This document shows positions 1 through 8,655 of a stretch of DNA of 64,000 nucleotides, one piece after another; within the stretch, counting starts at the first letter, position 1, and each line of letters begins with the position of its first letter. Under the pieces are notes generated by a model. It saw nothing but the letters and a program-made list of their open reading frames with translations, had not been told where the DNA came from and ran no database searches. This stretch comes from Hungatella sp. GTDB taxonomy: Bacteria; Bacillota; Clostridia; Lachnospirales; Lachnospiraceae. The stretch is taken from contig WASS01000005.1 of NCBI GenBank assembly GCA_009712635.1, positions 62,001 to 126,000 of the forward strand, given 5' to 3'. The position numbers and the translations under genes are program-made.

Positions 1-1052
1 TATTTGCCATTGTGGCGCCGGTGGTGATTGAGAAAAAAGTGGAGGGAGCCATACTCACCTGCCACCGCATGAAGCGAAAACAGCAGAAGAGGCAGGAATT
101 AAAAGGGAAAAGTCAGGCGAGGGGAGCCGGAGCACTGGGAGAATTTTCAGATCTTTTACAGGAATCAAAGAGTATGCAGGACTGTATCCGTCTTGCAAAG
201 CTGTATGCCCTTTCGGAAAAACCGGTATTTATTACAGGAGAAGCAGGAACGGAAAAGCAGCTTCTGGCACAATGCATTCATAATGCAGGACTTCATAAAG
301 ATGGTCCCTTTATGAATGTTTCCTGTGACGGGCTGGATGAAGAGGCGCAGTATGACCTGTTATTTGGAGAGAAAGGGGCAGCTGCTCAGGCAAAAGGAGG
401 ATCCCTCCTGATTGAAGATGTACATGCTTTGACGAAAGCAAACCAGTACAGACTTTATCAGCTGATCCGCCATAAGCACAGGCTGGGAAGAGAAGGGCAG
501 CGGTATGCCGGGGCGGAGGTCCGGGTCATGGTGACTTCCACAGTTCCGTTACGGGAACTTTTAACAGAGGTAGATTTCCGTAAAGAGCTCTGCTATCTTT
601 TGGAAGGACTGGCGGTTACCATTCCTCCTTTAAGAGATCGGAAAGAAGATTTGGAGTTCAAGATCCGGGAAACCATCCGGGACTGCTGTGAACATTATTC
701 CAGATTTCATGTACTGACAAAAGGAGCTTATGAGATCCTGCTTCATTACTCCTGGAAAGGTAATTTAATCCAGGTGGAAAATTTCTGCGAACGCCTGATC
801 CTGACAGCAGAAAAAAGGAGTCTTGACGAAGCCGCTGTAGAGACTCTTCTTTCCGGACTGTATTCTGGTGAACAAGAGAGGGAATCAGAACAAACCTGCG
901 CAGGAAAGAAAGAAGCCCTGGTCCCAATAGAAGCCATAGAAATAAAAGATACACTTTTAAAGCAGGGAGGAAACCGGGAAAAAACGGCAATGGCGCTGGG
1001 GATCAGCAAGGCGACCTTATGGAGAAAAATGAAAAAGTATCATTTGGAATGA
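1..1052 (+). CDS. PrpR-like transcriptional regulator, C-terminal part (5' truncated by window edge)
   Basis: The reading frame is open from the first bases, and its start aligns with the middle of the paralogue at 10618-12525 (shared GAILTCH just after the PAS-like domain). The true start therefore lies outside the window and the GTG at 12 is probably internal. What remains is an AAA+-like domain followed by a Fis-type helix-turn-helix at the C-terminus (GISKATLWRKMKKY). The Walker A is GEAGTEKQ instead of GxxGTGKE. The GAFTGA loop that contacts sigma-54 is missing, since LFGEKG runs directly into the Walker B region. It therefore resembles enhancer-binding proteins but is unlikely to activate sigma-54 (inference). 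Its position before garR suggests control of the aldarate genes. Confidence 0.8.
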   Translation, partial: FAIVAPVVIEKKVEGAILTCHRMKRKQQKRQELKGKSQARGAGALGEFSDLLQESKSMQDCIRLAKLYALSEKPVFITGEAGTEKQLLAQCIHNAGLHKDGPFMNVSCDGLDEEAQYDLLFGEKGAAAQAKGGSLLIEDVHALTKANQYRLYQLIRHKHRLGREGQRYAGAEVRVMVTSTVPLRELLTEVDFRKELCYLLEGLAVTIPPLRDRKEDLEFKIRETIRDCCEHYSRFHVLTKGAYEILLHYSWKGNLIQVENFCERLILTAEKRSLDEAAVETLLSGLYSGEQERESEQTCAGKKEALVPIEAIEIKDTLLKQGGNREKTAMALGISKATLWRKMKKYHLE

Positions 1053-1231
1053 AATTAAAATGAAATGATAATGATATAAAAATGAAACTATAGAGAGTTT
1101 GTATAAATGAATCCTGTCCATTCGTTGATTCCGCCCATAGCAAAACCATTCATTCGTATCTATAATCATAGCAGAGATGGAAATAGCCCATCGGTTACAG
1201 CAGACAGAATGAAAAAAGTGAGGATAAGCAT

Positions 1232-2122
1232 ATGAAAATTGGATTTATTGGTTTGGGAATCATGGGAAGACCTATGGCAAAAAATCTGTTAAAAGCAGGG
1301 CACGAGTTAGTTGTATTTGATTTTAATAAAGAAGCGGTTGCAGATCTGGTTTCAAACGGTGCTGCTTCTGCTGAAACTGGAAAAGAATTAGCTTCTCAGT
1401 GTGACGTTGTAATCACCATGGTGCCTAACTCTCCTCATGTAAGAGCCGCAGTTTTAGGAGAGAACGGCGTAGCAGAGGGTGCGAAACCAGGAACGGTAGT
1501 CATTGATATGAGCTCCATTGATCCAACTGAGAGCAGAGCCATCGGCGCAGAGCTTGAAAAGCTTGGAATTGATATGCTTGATGCACCGGTATCCGGCGGA
1601 GAGCCAAAGGCAATTGACGGAACCTTATCTGTTATGGTAGGCGGAAAGAAAGAATTGTTTGACAAATATTATGATATGCTTATGGTTATGGCTGGATCTG
1701 TTGTTTATGTAGGTGAGCTTGGCGCAGGTAATGTGGCAAAGCTGGCTAACCAGATTGTTGTTGCAGTAAATATCGCAGCTGTATCAGAGGCACTTACCTT
1801 TGCTAAAAAAGCAGGAACTGATCCGGAGCTTGTATATCAGGCGATCCGCGGCGGACTCGCTGGTTCTACCGTTATGGATGCAAAAGCACCGATGATGCTG
1901 AATCGAAACTTTAAGCCAGGTTTCCGTATAGAGCTTCACATCAAGGATTTAAACAATGCACTGAATGCAGCCCATAATGTAAGTTCTCCCGTTCCTTTAA
2001 CAGGTCAGTTAATGGAAATTATGCAGGGACTGAAAGCAGACGGCTTTGACAAAGAGGATCATTCCAGCATCGTGAAGTATTATGAGAAAATCGCAAACAC
2101 GACAGTAGAACCGCTGAAATAA
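1232..2122 (+). CDS. garR: 2-hydroxy-3-oxopropionate (tartronate semialdehyde) reductase
   Basis: A 296-residue member of the beta-hydroxyacid dehydrogenase family, which reduces tartronate semialdehyde to D-glycerate with NAD(P)H in the cytoplasm. The N-terminus holds the Rossmann motif GLGIMG (residues 7-12). The substrate-binding segment DAPVSGG and the catalytic lysine segment KLANQ follow in the usual order, and length is normal. A GAGGAT ribosome binding site precedes the ATG. It is first in a run with a DapA-family lyase (21 bp gap), glycerate kinase and an aldo/keto reductase, which fits the lower half of glucarate/galactarate breakdown. Family members also include 3-hydroxyisobutyrate dehydrogenases, but the neighbours favour GarR. 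Confidence 0.88.
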   Translation: MKIGFIGLGIMGRPMAKNLLKAGHELVVFDFNKEAVADLVSNGAASAETGKELASQCDVVITMVPNSPHVRAAVLGENGVAEGAKPGTVVIDMSSIDPTESRAIGAELEKLGIDMLDAPVSGGEPKAIDGTLSVMVGGKKELFDKYYDMLMVMAGSVVYVGELGAGNVAKLANQIVVAVNIAAVSEALTFAKKAGTDPELVYQAIRGGLAGSTVMDAKAPMMLNRNFKPGFRIELHIKDLNNALNAAHNVSSPVPLTGQLMEIMQGLKADGFDKEDHSSIVKYYEKIANTTVEPLK

Positions 2123-2143
2123 GCCGGACGGAGAGGACAAAAA

Positions 2144-3043
2144 ATGAATACAGATTTTATTAAAGGCGTGATCGTGCCAATTCTTACGCCAATTGACGAA
2201 AATGAGCTGATCGATGAAGCAAAATTACGAGATCAGGTTGATTATGTAATAAACGGCGGTGTGCTCGGAATTCTGGCATTTGGAAGCAATGGAGAGTTCT
2301 ATGCAGTGGAAGATGAGGAGATGGAGCGCGGATTAAAAATCATGGTAGATCAGGCAGCTGGAAGAGTTCCGGTTTACTTTGGTATCGGTGCCATCAGCAC
2401 GAAAAAATGCTGCCGTCTGGCTAAAATGGCGGTAGAAAACGGTGCGGCTGGTATTTCCGTTCTTCAGCCCATGTTTTTAAAGCCCACAGAAACAGAGCTT
2501 TATAACCATTTTAAAACAATTGCAGAATCCGTACCAGTAACTCCAATGCTGCTTTATAACAATCCCGGACGTGTGGGATATACCATGTCTGCTGGTCTGG
2601 TTGAGCGTCTGGCAAAGGAATTTGATAACATTGTGGGAATGAAGGATACCAGTGGCGATATTACCCAGACCGCAGAATTTATTCGCAGAACCCGCGGAAC
2701 TGATTTTAAAGTATTCGGCGGAAAGGATACGCTGTTATATGCATCCATGTGCCACGGCGCAGTGGGCGGAGTTTGTACAGCTGCCAACTTTATGCCGGAG
2801 CTGATTACTGATGTTTATAATAAATTTGTAGCAGGGGATTTACAAGGCTCTCTGGAAGCTCAGTTTAAATTAAATCCGGTCCGTCTTTCCATGGATCCTG
2901 CAAGCTTCCCGGTAGCAGCAAAGGATATGGCTAATTTAAGAGGAAGAAATGTTGGACTTCCCTATAAACCAAATGTTGCGACTCCGGAAGGCCCTGTTCT
3001 TGGTCAGATCAGAAAAGAGATGGAAATAGCTGGATTAATATAA
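2144..3043 (+). CDS. DapA-family (DHDPS/NAL) lyase, probable 5-keto-4-deoxyglucarate aldolase or dehydratase
   Basis: A 299-residue class I lyase of the dihydrodipicolinate synthase/N-acetylneuraminate lyase family. The visible family signatures are GSNGEF near residue 48, the tyrosine of YNNPGR (Y138) and the Schiff-base lysine in GMKDTSG (K167). In aldarate clusters, members of this family act on 5-keto-4-deoxyglucarate, either as dehydratase/decarboxylase (giving 2-oxoglutarate semialdehyde) or as aldolase (giving pyruvate and tartronate semialdehyde). Because GarR and GarK are adjacent and no oxoglutarate semialdehyde dehydrogenase is seen, the aldolase role is more likely (inference). 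It would replace the unrelated GarL of enterobacteria. GGAGAGG precedes the ATG. Confidence 0.82.
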   Translation: MNTDFIKGVIVPILTPIDENELIDEAKLRDQVDYVINGGVLGILAFGSNGEFYAVEDEEMERGLKIMVDQAAGRVPVYFGIGAISTKKCCRLAKMAVENGAAGISVLQPMFLKPTETELYNHFKTIAESVPVTPMLLYNNPGRVGYTMSAGLVERLAKEFDNIVGMKDTSGDITQTAEFIRRTRGTDFKVFGGKDTLLYASMCHGAVGGVCTAANFMPELITDVYNKFVAGDLQGSLEAQFKLNPVRLSMDPASFPVAAKDMANLRGRNVGLPYKPNVATPEGPVLGQIRKEMEIAGLI

Positions 3044-3081
3044 TAATTGCGTTACAGATGATATTAATATAAGAAAGAGGG

Positions 3082-3122
3082 CAGGCTGGTGGCTGTTGAT
3101 AGGCTGCCGGCCTGTTTTTTTT
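3082..3122 (+). terminator. Rho-independent terminator after the DapA-family gene
   Basis: A 13-bp stem (3082-3094 with 3102-3114, including several G-U pairs) closes a 7-nt loop and is followed directly by eight T residues. It lies 38 bp after the lyase stop and 26 bp before the glycerate kinase start, so it may lower expression of the distal genes rather than end the operon. Confidence 0.75.
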
Positions 3123-3148
3123 CAGGCGTAAGAGGAAAGGGGAAGGCG

Positions 3149-4291
3149 ATGAAAATTTTATTTGCATCTGATTCATTTAAGGGAACGTTATCATCTGTGG
3201 AGATCGTGGGAATCCTGACAGAGGAAGCAAAACGTATTTTTCCGGATTGTGAGTGCAGCGGAGTATCTGTGGCAGACGGAGGGGAAGGGACCATCGAGGC
3301 GGTAATCGATGCCATGAATGGACAGATCCGCACCGTTTTGGTGCACGGTCCGCTAATGGAAGAGACGACTGCAGATTATGGTGTGTTTGATGGCAGCCAT
3401 GCAGTCATTGAGATGGCAAAAGCTTCCGGCCTTCCCATGGTTCCGGCAGAAAAGAGAAATCCTCTCTATACCACAACCTATGGGACAGGAGAACTGATTA
3501 AAGCTGCTTTGGATGAAGGGTATCGCAAGATTGCCATTGCAATCGGCGGAAGTGCAACCAACGACGGCGGTATGGGAGCCATGACTGCTCTTGGGGTGAG
3601 ATTCCTTGATAAAGCAGGTGATCAGCTGGCAGGTTATGGAAAAGATTTAGGAGAAGTGGACCGCATTGATGTAAGCAGACTTCACCCCGCCGTGAAAGAG
3701 ACAGAGTTTACAGTTATGTGTGACGTGACCAATCCACTGACTGGACAAAACGGTGCAACCTATACCTTTGGCAAACAAAAAGGAGGGACACCAGAAATAC
3801 TTGAGCAGCTGGAAATGGATATGAAATCCTATGCCGGAAAGCTTTTGGAAATGACCGGAATTGACGTGGACCAGATAAAGGGAACTGGAGCAGCTGGAGG
3901 ACTTGGAGCTGCCTTAAATGTATTTTTAAATGCCAATATGAAATCAGGAATTGAAACTGTCCTGGATTTAATTCAGTTTGATACCCTGTTAGAAGGGGTA
4001 GATTTAGTCGTCACCGGAGAAGGCAGAATGGACTGGCAGTCTGCCTTTGGAAAGGTTCCAAGCGGAATTGGCATGCGGTGTAAGAAAAAAGGAATACCGG
4101 CCGTTGCCATAGTAGGCGGCATGGGTGATGGAGCTGAAAAAATCTATGAATACGGAATTGAAAGTATCACCACAACAATTCAGGGTGCAATGCCCATTGA
4201 AGAAGCAATGGAGCGGTCTGAGGAATTATATCGGGGAGCGGCACAGCGTACATTTCGTATGCTGAGAGCCGGTATGAGTCTGAACAGATAA
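3149..4291 (+). CDS. garK: Glycerate 2-kinase
   Basis: A 380-residue member of the GarK/GlxK glycerate kinase family (PF02595), which phosphorylates D-glycerate to 2-phosphoglycerate and so feeds lower glycolysis. The N-terminus MKILFASDSFKGTLSS, the VADGGEGT segment, GGSATNDGGMG and DLVVTGEGRMD are typical. The ATG at 3149 is chosen over an upstream in-frame start at 3089. It has the ribosome binding site AGGAAAGGGGAAGG, it begins at the family N-terminus, and the upstream start would lie inside the terminator hairpin. It follows the reductase and lyase that would supply its substrate. Confidence 0.9.
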   Translation: MKILFASDSFKGTLSSVEIVGILTEEAKRIFPDCECSGVSVADGGEGTIEAVIDAMNGQIRTVLVHGPLMEETTADYGVFDGSHAVIEMAKASGLPMVPAEKRNPLYTTTYGTGELIKAALDEGYRKIAIAIGGSATNDGGMGAMTALGVRFLDKAGDQLAGYGKDLGEVDRIDVSRLHPAVKETEFTVMCDVTNPLTGQNGATYTFGKQKGGTPEILEQLEMDMKSYAGKLLEMTGIDVDQIKGTGAAGGLGAALNVFLNANMKSGIETVLDLIQFDTLLEGVDLVVTGEGRMDWQSAFGKVPSGIGMRCKKKGIPAVAIVGGMGDGAEKIYEYGIESITTTIQGAMPIEEAMERSEELYRGAAQRTFRMLRAGMSLNR

Positions 4292-4304
4292 AAAAGGGGA
4301 GAAA

Positions 4305-5168
4305 ATGGATAATAGAAAACAATGTGTGATACTTCCGGATGGAACGCCTGTCCCTTCCCTCGGTCAGGGAACCTGGTTCCTTGGAGAACGAAAAAGCAGC
4401 CGGAACGAGGAACTGGATAGCTTAAGGGCTGGAATTTCCGCTGGGATGACGCTTCTTGATACAGCTGAGATGTATGGAGATGGAAAAGCAGAAGAACTTC
4501 TTGGGGAGGCCATACAGGGCTTTGACCGCAGCAGTCTGTTTCTGGTGTCCAAGGTATATCCTCATAATGCAGGCAGAAAGAATATATTTAAAAGCTGTAT
4601 CAGGACTCTGGAACGGTTAAATACGGATTACCTGGATTTGTATCTTTTACACTGGAGGGGAAGTATTCCGTTAAGTGAAACGGTGGAATGTATGGAGCAG
4701 CTGAAAAAAGAAGGAAAGATACGGCGTTGGGGAGTATCAAACTTTGATACTGCCGATATGAAGGAACTCTGGAGTGTTCCGGGAGGAAATAACTGCCAGA
4801 TGAATCAGGTTCTTTATCATGTAGCTTCCAGAGGAATTGAGTATGACTTAATTCCGTGGATGGAAGAACACAAAGTCCCTGTCATGGCATATTGCCCGCT
4901 GGCACAGGCGGGGGATTTAAAACGGGGCCTTTATGAGAACCCTGTGCTGATTCGCATTGCAGATGCCCATCGGTGTACGGTTTCCAATATTCTTCTGGCT
5001 TTTGTTACCCGAAAAAACAATGTAGTGGCCATACCTCGTACAGGAAACAAGGGTCACGCACTTGACAATGCAAAAGCATGGGAAGTAGAGCTGTCGGGGG
5101 AGGAACTTATGGAGATAAACCAGGTTTTTCCTGCACCGGTAAGAAAAACCTGTCTGGATATTGTATAA
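4305..5168 (+). CDS. Aldo/keto reductase
   Basis: A 287-residue NAD(P)H-dependent oxidoreductase with a TIM-barrel fold. The catalytic tetrad can be placed: Asp in LLDTAEMYGDG, Tyr in the same segment, Lys in LVSKVYPH and His in LYLLHWRG. The C-terminal cofactor segment is AIPRTGNKGHALDNA. It is 13 bp after garK with GGGGAGAAA before the ATG, so it is probably co-transcribed with the aldarate genes. The substrate cannot be read from sequence; a semialdehyde or keto-sugar acid from the same pathway is a reasonable guess. Confidence 0.85.
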   Translation: MDNRKQCVILPDGTPVPSLGQGTWFLGERKSSRNEELDSLRAGISAGMTLLDTAEMYGDGKAEELLGEAIQGFDRSSLFLVSKVYPHNAGRKNIFKSCIRTLERLNTDYLDLYLLHWRGSIPLSETVECMEQLKKEGKIRRWGVSNFDTADMKELWSVPGGNNCQMNQVLYHVASRGIEYDLIPWMEEHKVPVMAYCPLAQAGDLKRGLYENPVLIRIADAHRCTVSNILLAFVTRKNNVVAIPRTGNKGHALDNAKAWEVELSGEELMEINQVFPAPVRKTCLDIV

Positions 5169-5173
5169 TAAAA

Positions 5174-5214
5174 ACATGCTCCTTCTTATCCAAACTGTTT
5201 TGGAAGGAGCATGT
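5174..5214. terminator. Bidirectional terminator between convergent genes
   Basis: A perfect 12-bp inverted repeat (5174-5185 with 5203-5214) sits between the stop of the aldo/keto reductase and the stop of the esterase on the other strand. Short T-rich stretches flank it on both sides. Confidence 0.7.
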
Positions 5215-5223
5215 CTTTGTAAT

Positions 5224-6147
5224 TTATTTTAAATGCTTATCAAAGAATGAGATCATAAGCTGTTTGACGGAATCCTGAAAGAATTCTCTGGAACCGTGCC
5301 CGGCTCCTTCCAGTACATATAAATCTGTTCGGTTTTCCATACCTGCCTCTTTGATTTTGCTGTATAAAACGTCACTGCTTAATTCCAGGGGTACCAGCGG
5401 ATCGTTGTCTCCGTGGAGTATCAGCATGGGAGACATGTCAGGATTGATATAATTCACCGGGCTTGCCGATTTGGCACGTTCCTTTATGGTAGATGGATCT
5501 CCGCCTATGAGTTTTCCGCCATGAGTATCCTCAATTCGGTGCCAGCGGCTGTTGGGATTTTGAAAGCTTTTTTCTTCATTATTCATCAGTGCCACGACGT
5601 CGGTAGGACCAAACATATTGCAGCAGACATTTACTTTTGATGAACAGCCGGACCATTCTTCACTTTCGAAAGTATCCGTATTCATTGCTGCAAAAGCCGC
5701 AAGGTGTCCGCCTGCGGAACGTCCGAACACACCAATCCGGTCAGGATCAATCTCATATTTTGCAGCATTTGCCCGAAGAAACCGGATAGCAGTTTTTACA
5801 TCGATCATCTGTGCTGGGAAATGTGCTTCATCACTGCTTCTGTAATACATGGATGCAATTACATAGCCGGCATCTGCGAACTGACTCATTTCGCCAAGCA
5901 TCAGGTTTTTATCGACTCCTTTCCAGCCGCCTCCTGGGATCCAGAGAAGTGCAGGTTTTGGATCATGGTTTTCTTTTGGGTCGTCTTCGCCCACTGCCAG
6001 CTTCATCTCGCTGTTGCCGTTTTGAAGCAGGATGGACATTTTAAGATCCATTGAGTTCCCGTGTAAGTCTTTCTGGCTTGAATAAACAATATTATCAATC
6101 AAAGTTAATGATTTTCGCTGATTTCCAGGGTTGATATTTTTTTTCAT
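5224..6147 (-). CDS. Alpha/beta hydrolase, esterase/BD-FAE family
   Basis: A 307-residue cytoplasmic alpha/beta hydrolase with no signal peptide. The oxyanion-hole segment WIPGGGWKG, the nucleophile elbow GRSAGGH and the late LHGDNDPLVP (acid) and GAGHG (histidine) complete a Ser-Asp-His triad. This layout matches small carboxylesterases and feruloyl/acetyl esterases. The start is preceded by AAAGGAAA on the minus strand. It lies 41 bp downstream of the SLC13-type permease and is probably in the same transcript. A role in de-esterifying or opening a lactone of an imported sugar acid is possible but not shown. Confidence 0.82.
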   Translation of the reverse strand: MKKNINPGNQRKSLTLIDNIVYSSQKDLHGNSMDLKMSILLQNGNSEMKLAVGEDDPKENHDPKPALLWIPGGGWKGVDKNLMLGEMSQFADAGYVIASMYYRSSDEAHFPAQMIDVKTAIRFLRANAAKYEIDPDRIGVFGRSAGGHLAAFAAMNTDTFESEEWSGCSSKVNVCCNMFGPTDVVALMNNEEKSFQNPNSRWHRIEDTHGGKLIGGDPSTIKERAKSASPVNYINPDMSPMLILHGDNDPLVPLELSSDVLYSKIKEAGMENRTDLYVLEGAGHGSREFFQDSVKQLMISFFDKHLK

Positions 6148-6188
6148 CTATAGTTTCCTTTCACGACGCTATTATATGAAATCTGTAT

Positions 6189-7472
6189 CTAGACAAAGAT
6201 TGGGAAGAACAGATTAACACCTATGATTAATGCTACCATTAAAATAAGTACAAGGGGAAGTGTGAACTTCAACAGCTTAAATGCATTGAAATTTCCAATT
6301 CCGAAAGCCATCATGGCAGCAGAGCAGCCGGTAGGCATAGCAACGGCAAACCAGCTGGATACAGCAGTAACCAGTACGATTGCTTTCACATTCATTCCTC
6401 CTGCTAAAGCAGTAGCTGCTGCAATCGGGCACATGAGAGCCATGGTTCCAAGATTGGAGAGGAAGTTTGTCATAACGGTTGTGACAACACAGAAAACGAT
6501 TGTAACATATAATCCACTGGGGTTTTCACCAAGAAAACTGAGTACAGTCTGTCCGATCAGTTCTCCCACTCCGGTTTTTCCAAGTACGGAAGAAATAACT
6601 GACATACCTGCAATCATCCATATCATGTCACCGGTCAGGGTTGTAACTGTTTCCTTTACAGAAAGAACACCAGTAATAATTAAGATCAGTACGCCAACGG
6701 CAGGCAGAATGTTGCTGATATTGCTGCCTAACTGGTTGCCAAACATAAATCCCATGATTACGCCAGAGAATACCAGGAAGATAATTGTCTCATGCTTTTT
6801 AGAGATTGCATCAGATTCTTTCACTTCTTTGACCTGAGAACTGTCAATTTTACTGTTGGGAATTATTTTATACATAAAAAGACAATAAATGGTGCCTGCG
6901 ATAGCGGGGAAAAATCCTGCTTTCAGATAATCCGTGATGCCAAGTAAGTCTTTTGCTTCCACCATACCCTGATAGAATGAATTAATAGTTCCCGGCATGG
7001 TTGCACCCATACCAATTGGAATTTTTGCGGTCCAGATGGTATTTACGCAGGCGACAATAAAAAGCATGCGGGCCGGAGAAATGTCGCTTTCATCATCAAG
7101 GGTCTGAACAAATAAAAGCATCATGGAAAGGCAGGCCATCTGACCCATTAACTGGGACATACCAATGGTAATCAGGAGCATTGCAAGAACCAGAACAATA
7201 CCGCTTTTACCCTGCAGATGGTTCATGGCACGGCGCAGTCTGTGAATTAAACTGGTTTTTCCCAGAGCGCTGGCTACTACCAGCATATTTGCGACCATGA
7301 TGGTAGTACTGTTGGAAAAACCGGAAAACGCAGTTGGTATATCGGCGACTCCTGTCAGTACAAGAGCCACGCAGCAGATCATTCCTGTTACTCCGTACGG
7401 AATAGCATGAGACAGCAGCATAACAACCATAAATAACATAATTAACAATACGACTATCATTTCATACGTCAT
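6189..7472 (-). CDS. SLC13/DASS-type (ArsB/CitM superfamily) anion permease
   Basis: A 427-residue integral membrane protein with about eleven hydrophobic segments. Two similar halves are each built around polar re-entrant regions (FSGFSNSTTIMVANM near residue 50, and FLSNLGTMALMCPIAAA near 340), as in the divalent anion:sodium symporter superfamily. It probably imports a carboxylate. It is the first gene of a minus-strand pair with the esterase and is transcribed away from a LysR gene across a 199-bp spacer. That arrangement fits LysR control of an aldarate or related acid transporter, a second uptake route beside TctABC. Substrate unknown. Confidence 0.8.
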   Translation of the reverse strand: MTYEMIVVLLIMLFMVVMLLSHAIPYGVTGMICCVALVLTGVADIPTAFSGFSNSTTIMVANMLVVASALGKTSLIHRLRRAMNHLQGKSGIVLVLAMLLITIGMSQLMGQMACLSMMLLFVQTLDDESDISPARMLFIVACVNTIWTAKIPIGMGATMPGTINSFYQGMVEAKDLLGITDYLKAGFFPAIAGTIYCLFMYKIIPNSKIDSSQVKEVKESDAISKKHETIIFLVFSGVIMGFMFGNQLGSNISNILPAVGVLILIITGVLSVKETVTTLTGDMIWMIAGMSVISSVLGKTGVGELIGQTVLSFLGENPSGLYVTIVFCVVTTVMTNFLSNLGTMALMCPIAAATALAGGMNVKAIVLVTAVSSWFAVAMPTGCSAAMMAFGIGNFNAFKLLKFTLPLVLILMVALIIGVNLFFPIFV

Positions 7473-7671
7473 TACTAAAATCCTCCATTACTTTCGTGCA
7501 AAAGTATAATGTACTTAATCCTTCATGAAAATGGGCGCCGGGATTGTGTATATTATCTTTTGTAAGTTCGCTACAAATCGGATTATATAGTAATAGTTAA
7601 TAAGGATCAATTCAGTAATACCTATAAAAGTTATAAGAAAAAGCTATGGAAGCTTTAAGGAGCTGATCAGA

Positions 7672-8655
7672 ATGAATACAAAAGGCCTGCTTTACATAAT
7701 GACGTTAGCCAGGGAAAAAAGCATTTCAGCAGCAGGAAGAAAACTGGGAATTTCCCAGCCTACATTAAGTGTTTATTTATCAAGGCTGGAGAGAAGCCTT
7801 GGAACAGATTTGTTTATCAGGGATAAAAAATGGCTGATTCCAACGCCGGCAGGAAAGATTTATATTGAAACAGCCAGTCAGATTCTTGAGGCTAAGGATC
7901 AGACGTATCTGGCAATCCGTGCGCTGACTCATGAATTAAAAGAAATAATTGTCATAGGTGCCACCCCTCTTAGAGGAGCGGTTCTTGTGGCGCAGATATT
8001 CACCCAGTTCAGCAAACGGTATCCAAATGTAAAGATAGAGATAAAAGAATGTTATATGAAAGATTTAAGAAGTCATGTGATAGCGGGAGATGTGGATTTT
8101 GCATTAGGTTCCTGTTATGACAGCGAGGAAGAAGATGTGAATTTTGTTATGATGTATCAGGAGGAGGTCATTTTAAGTGCACCGTCCTTTCATAAATTGG
8201 CAAGCCTGGCAAAGAAAAGCGATAACAGTCTGACTTCAATTGAAATCAGCAGGTTTTCCGATTCGCCTTTTATACTCTTGTCACAGGGAACTTCCATCAG
8301 GGCGATATCTGACGGTATTTTTCTTGCAGCTAATATGAAACCTACAGTTGTTTTTGAAACGAATAATAACCTGGTTCTAAGCAACATGATACGGCAGGGA
8401 GCAGGTGTGGGGCTGATTCCCCGGTCATCGATGGCAGACTCTGACCCAAAGATCGTCTATTTTTCTCTTTCACCCAGATATTATCTGGGACTTGGCGCAA
8501 TTATTAAAAAGGGAAAGGTTTTGTCGGAAGCAGAACGGTATTTTATCTATCTGGTTATGAAGCAGGATAGGGATAATCCATTATACGCCCCCGCTTATAG
8601 TGCTTATATCAGAGAGATCTGTCATGAATTCGAGAATGAGGGGCAAAATCCATGA
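7672..8655 (+). CDS. LysR-family transcriptional regulator
   Basis: A 327-residue regulator with the LysR winged helix-turn-helix at residues 1-60 (SISAAGRKLGISQPTLSVYL) and a periplasmic-binding-like effector domain after about residue 90. AAGGAG precedes the ATG. It is divergent from the SLC13 permease and overlaps the next LysR gene by the four bases ATGA, so two LysR proteins are translationally coupled. Divergent placement makes the permease-esterase pair its likely target. The effector is probably a carboxylate (inference). Confidence 0.88.
   Translation: MNTKGLLYIMTLAREKSISAAGRKLGISQPTLSVYLSRLERSLGTDLFIRDKKWLIPTPAGKIYIETASQILEAKDQTYLAIRALTHELKEIIVIGATPLRGAVLVAQIFTQFSKRYPNVKIEIKECYMKDLRSHVIAGDVDFALGSCYDSEEEDVNFVMMYQEEVILSAPSFHKLASLAKKSDNSLTSIEISRFSDSPFILLSQGTSIRAISDGIFLAANMKPTVVFETNNNLVLSNMIRQGAGVGLIPRSSMADSDPKIVYFSLSPRYYLGLGAIIKKGKVLSEAERYFIYLVMKQDRDNPLYAPAYSAYIREICHEFENEGQNP

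Noticed and set aside
6223-6837. Plus-strand frame of 204 codons
   Set aside because: Antisense to the SLC13-type permease; Thr/Pro/Ile-rich shadow without a recognisable domain.
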